From the NCBI GenBank assembly GCA_003024985.2, contig PXIH01S0028300.1: a stretch of DNA of 10,487 bases; one strand, written 5' to 3'. Under the pieces are notes generated by a model. The model was not told where the DNA came from. It saw only the letters and a list, made by a program, of their open reading frames with translations, and did no database searches. The position numbers and the translations under genes are program-made. The stretch is from Euperipatoides rowelli (taxonomy: Eukaryota > Onychophora > Udeonychophora > Euonychophora > Peripatopsidae). Of this stretch, positions 8,397 to 10,487 are shown piece after piece (position 1 is the stretch's first letter; each line of letters opens with the position of its first letter).

Positions 8397-8529
8397 TAAT
8401 GATTATCTAATTTATTGATACAAGTACAAATATGCTGGAAACAGACTATAGTCCAGCAAGGTTTATGAAATAACCCACAAAAAATACATCTCATCTACCT
8501 TTGGAAGGCAGATTTATTTAAAAAAAAAA

Positions 8530-8540
8530 TTACAAAACAA
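8530..8540. repeat. 3' target-site duplication of the SINE
   Basis: TACAAAACAA at 8531-8540 repeats the 5' copy at 8195-8204 exactly. It follows directly on the A tail, with one extra T at 8530. Confidence 0.75.
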
Positions 8541-9283
8541 ACTATCCTCAATATTTACTGAAAAATAATACAATGAAAATGTCCCCATTTCTTTAAAACC
8601 TTTTCAAAATTTAATTTACATTTTATGTTATATTTACATTATTATTATTATAAATTGAAAAATTAATACAGAGAATAATAATTTTAGGACTTAAAAAGAA
8701 AGAAATTAATCTTATTGAAATTTAAATAAAGCTTATGATTCTTAGAATTCACTTAAACTACCTATTTTTAAAGTTCGAGTTATAATTATTTAACCACACA
8801 CAGAATAATTAATAGCTCATTTTTATTATAATTATTCAATTTTCTTTTTATGTTTTGCCATTTGATTTATCTATTTTGAGCTACGCGTGACAGTGAGCTG
8901 AAAGGTACCAATTCTCTTGGATAAACTAATATACAGTTCTACCTTGTTACTCTTGTCACCCAACATTCACATATATACAATTTTGTATTGTCTTATAAGC
9001 AAGTGCTCCCCCCTGGTGTCTAATTTGGTAGACCATTTTGTATGTTAGATAGGATTTTATTGCATATTTTTAGTCAGGCTGTTAGTGTTTTAGGAAAACC
9101 AGGAAAGAAAGATCAAAAATCCAACTCCCATGCTAGCACTTCATTGCAAGATTTTTCTTGTCGAAGTTTGCTACACCCTCCCTTCATGGATTATTATTGC
9201 TACGCCCTCATGTATAAGTTATTTGTTGTCCTAAAACTTAAGTGGGAGATAAGTAAATAATATAATTAAACATACTGTATATA
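8541..9283. other. AT-rich spacer without recognised gene
   Basis: No coding homology was recognised. A 72-codon plus-strand frame at 9042-9260 matches nothing I know and is within chance expectation. Two similar short words, GCTACACCCTC (9168-9178) and GCTACGCCCTC (9199-9209), occur about 30 bases apart. They loosely recall the end of the neighbouring inverted-repeat element but are too short to call a related relic. Confidence 0.5.
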
Positions 9284-9291
9284 CTTCTATA
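9284..9291. repeat. Left 8-bp target-site duplication of hAT-like element
   Basis: CTTCTATA immediately precedes the left terminal inverted repeat and is repeated exactly at 9452-9459 after the right one. An 8-bp duplication is the hallmark of hAT superfamily insertion. Confidence 0.92.
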
Positions 9292-9451
9292 CAGTGCCGT
9301 AGCCAGAAAATTTTTTCGGGGGGGGGGGGGATATTGATATATATACTCTATATATATAGGCTATATACTGTATATACAGTATATAATAAAAATATTTCGG
9401 GGGGGGGGGGGGTTTCAACCCCCACATCCCCCCCCCCTGGCTACGGCCCTG
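9292..9451. mobile_element. 160-bp non-autonomous hAT-like element (MITE)
   Basis: The left end CAGTGCCGTAGCCAG (9292-9306) and the right end CTGGCTACGGCCCTG (9437-9451) are inverted repeats with 14 of 15 positions matching. CTTCTATA flanks both sides as a perfect 8-bp duplication. CAG...CTG ends and 8-bp duplications are diagnostic of hAT transposons. There is no coding capacity, so movement would depend on a transposase made elsewhere. The interior has G runs of 13 (9318-9330) and 14 (9399-9412), a C run of 10 (9428-9437), and a perfect 24-bp AT-rich palindrome at 9362-9385. A GTAGCC-containing end followed by a G run is, from memory, common in invertebrate genomes. The perfect duplication suggests a comparatively recent insertion. 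Confidence 0.92.
9362..9385. repeat. Perfect 24-bp palindrome at the centre of the hAT-like element
   Basis: The sequence is its own reverse complement over 24 bases. It is centred between 9373 and 9374 and has the core ACTGTATATACAGT. It lies near the middle of the element and could extrude as a cruciform or fold as a hairpin in RNA. Confidence 0.9.
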
Positions 9452-9459
9452 CTTCTATA
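9452..9459. repeat. Right 8-bp target-site duplication of hAT-like element
   Basis: CTTCTATA follows the right terminal inverted repeat and is identical to the copy at 9284-9291. Confidence 0.92.
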
Positions 9460-10318
9460 CAATAGGAGAATTTCAGTTTTGTCAATCCAATTTACTTGAC
9501 AGACCTGGCCTTTATGCCACCAATGGTCTGGGAAAAATATGTCCCTTGATTATGAGGTAAAGAAACCATAGATTCATTTATTGAAAAATTATAGTTTAAT
9601 TTAATTAAAGAAATAAATATTGTTTCTTAATATGATTAAAATTAAAAAAAATATTTGCATCCCAATATTTTGTAATAACATTGGATAATAAAAATATAGA
9701 AAAAAAAAATTCTAACAAAAAAAAAAAAAAAATATTTATTCCTGTAACTGGAGGTGACCTAATATTGTGGCAGGAAAACATCAAATGCCCTACTGTTGAA
9801 AGTGTTAGGTAGTTGCCATATTATTTAACATTTTTCTTTATTCCTCTAAGAATATATAAAATATTTTAAAATTTCTCCTGATTGAATCAAAAACTCCTAA
9901 ACGAATTAGCTAACAATTTATTTAATTTTGTCCTAGAGGGGTGAGTGGAAACAGAGAATAAAAAAATAATTCTCTGCTCGTTTATGGGTCCCTAAAAATA
10001 GATTAATTTATATTTAGGTGGGTAACTATTTAAAATTTTAGCAAAATTTACTGTAGATGAAGTCTGCCTATTCCTATACAGGAAATCCATGAAATAACAT
10101 ATAGCCTTTCAATGCCAAAAGCTTTCTCATTCGCTAGATTAGAATTTACAGAAATAGGAATAATTGTTATTGTCTAACATAAATTGTTCATATATTTATT
10201 GATGATTTTTATGCACTGCAACATTAACATGTTTGAAGATGATGAATTACCTTGATTGAATAATGTTATGAAGATATTAGTCAAATGATGAGACAGACTA
10301 AATAAATGCACGGCAAGT
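9460..10318. other. AT-rich spacer without recognised gene
   Basis: I see no coding blocks or bounded elements here. There is an A17 run at 9717-9733, preceded by an A9 run. The sequence before it shows no tRNA-like boxes, so I do not call it a SINE tail. Confidence 0.5.
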
Positions 10319-10391
10319 ACCTTTGTAGCTCAGAGGTCAAACCATTGTTCCGGTATGACAAATATACCAGTTTCGGATCCTGGTGGAGGGA
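10319..10391 (+). other. Degenerate tRNA-like sequence (SINE head or tRNA pseudogene)
   Basis: The stretch has exact tRNA geometry. The acceptor ACCTTTG (10319-10325) pairs at six of seven positions, three of them G-T, with TGGAGGG (10384-10390). TA sits at positions 8-9 and is followed by GCTC and an AGAGGTCA loop. The 3' half of the D stem is AACC instead of GAGC, leaving only two of four pairs. The anticodon stem TTGTT/GACAA (10345-10349/10357-10361) is complete with one T-G pair around a seven-base loop that would expose GGT. The T arm CCAGT/CCTGG encloses TTCGGAT. The broken D stem, C instead of T before the anticodon, and the T-C mismatch closing the T loop make a working threonine tRNA unlikely. 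No polymerase III T-run lies close downstream. The element could continue beyond the window. Confidence 0.55.
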
Positions 10392-10487
10392 AATAATTAT
10401 TCTGTTGAATGGGATATTTAATTAAATTGTACATTTTTCTGTTAGATAACGATGAAGTGTCTAGAATTTACATAAATTGGGAATAAT

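Larger units (their letters stand above)
8205..8529 (+). mobile_element. tRNA-derived SINE
   Basis: The element has a class II tRNA-like head from 8210, with an A box (TGGTCGAGTGGT, 8217-8228) and an exact B box (GGTTCGATTCC). It is followed by an unrelated body of about 240 bases and an A tail at 8520-8529. Direct repeats TACAAAACAA flank it on both sides. SINEs are transcribed by RNA polymerase III from the internal boxes and are moved by the enzymes of a partner LINE. The body contains three stem-loops (8287-8321, 8361-8396 and 8433-8458). Antisense reading frames at 8145-8494 are artefacts of this element. The family is not one I can name. The decayed LINE in this window is not shown to be its partner, because that copy lacks a 3' end to compare. 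Confidence 0.8.

Noticed and set aside
8173-8406. ATAATGATTAT repeated at 8173-8183 and 8396-8406 as a target-site duplication
   Set aside because: The right copy lies inside the SINE body directly after a hairpin, while TACAAAACAA with A runs at 8195-8204 and 8531-8540 fits the head and tail positions much better.
8145-8494. Minus-strand frames of 83 and 65 codons
   Set aside because: They are translations of the antisense of the tRNA-like SINE head and body, a common false gene call over SINEs.
9168-9209. Possible decayed copy of the hAT-like element (GCTACACCCTC and GCTACGCCCTC)
   Set aside because: The similarity is about ten bases and lacks paired ends or a target duplication.
9042-9260. 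Plus-strand frame of 72 codons as a gene
   Set aside because: It has no recognisable motif and its length is within chance expectation for this composition.

Overview
The window looks like non-genic, transposon-rich nuclear DNA from an animal, most likely an arthropod. The base composition is strongly AT-rich. There are no compact operons or ribosome binding sites. What can be recognised is decayed retrotransposon coding sequence, a tRNA-derived SINE, a short hAT-type inverted-repeat element and a broken copy of a protein family that I recall as multicopy in arthropod genomes, notably Hemiptera. I found no intact host gene, and all apparent long reading frames are either fragments of decayed elements or chance frames. 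Nine isolated N bases (482, 489, 1778, 1789, 1794, 2007, 2016, 2024, 2137) show unresolved positions in the assembly.

Layout from left to right. Positions 1-935 hold nothing I can name. Positions 936-3060 on the minus strand hold one badly broken gene copy. Its order of motifs follows the arthropod family throughout, but it carries many stops and frameshifts. Positions 3061-3458 are plain AT-rich sequence. Positions 3459-6231 on the minus strand hold a decayed non-LTR retrotransposon (LINE). Its ORF1 (4824-6231) has a zinc-knuckle region, and it is followed about 30 bases later by an ORF2 start (4793) with an apurinic-type endonuclease domain. The copy stops where the reverse transcriptase should begin. 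Positions 6232-7359 carry short inverted and direct repeats only. Positions 7360-8015 on the minus strand look like the 3' end of a retroposon or transcript, with an AATAAA signal and a (TAA)n-like tail.

Positions 8205-8529 hold a SINE with a class II tRNA-like head, three body hairpins, an A tail and flanking target-site repeats. Positions 9292-9451 hold a 160-bp non-autonomous hAT-like element with 15-bp inverted ends and a perfect 8-bp target duplication. At 10319-10391 there is a degenerate tRNA-like sequence, either a second SINE head or a tRNA pseudogene.

The parts do not form a pathway. They record independent insertions followed by decay. I do not see evidence for a previously undescribed functional system. 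The most useful observations are the reconstructed extents of the broken family copy, the LINE that retains its 5' part but lacks its 3' part, and the well-bounded SINE and hAT insertions.
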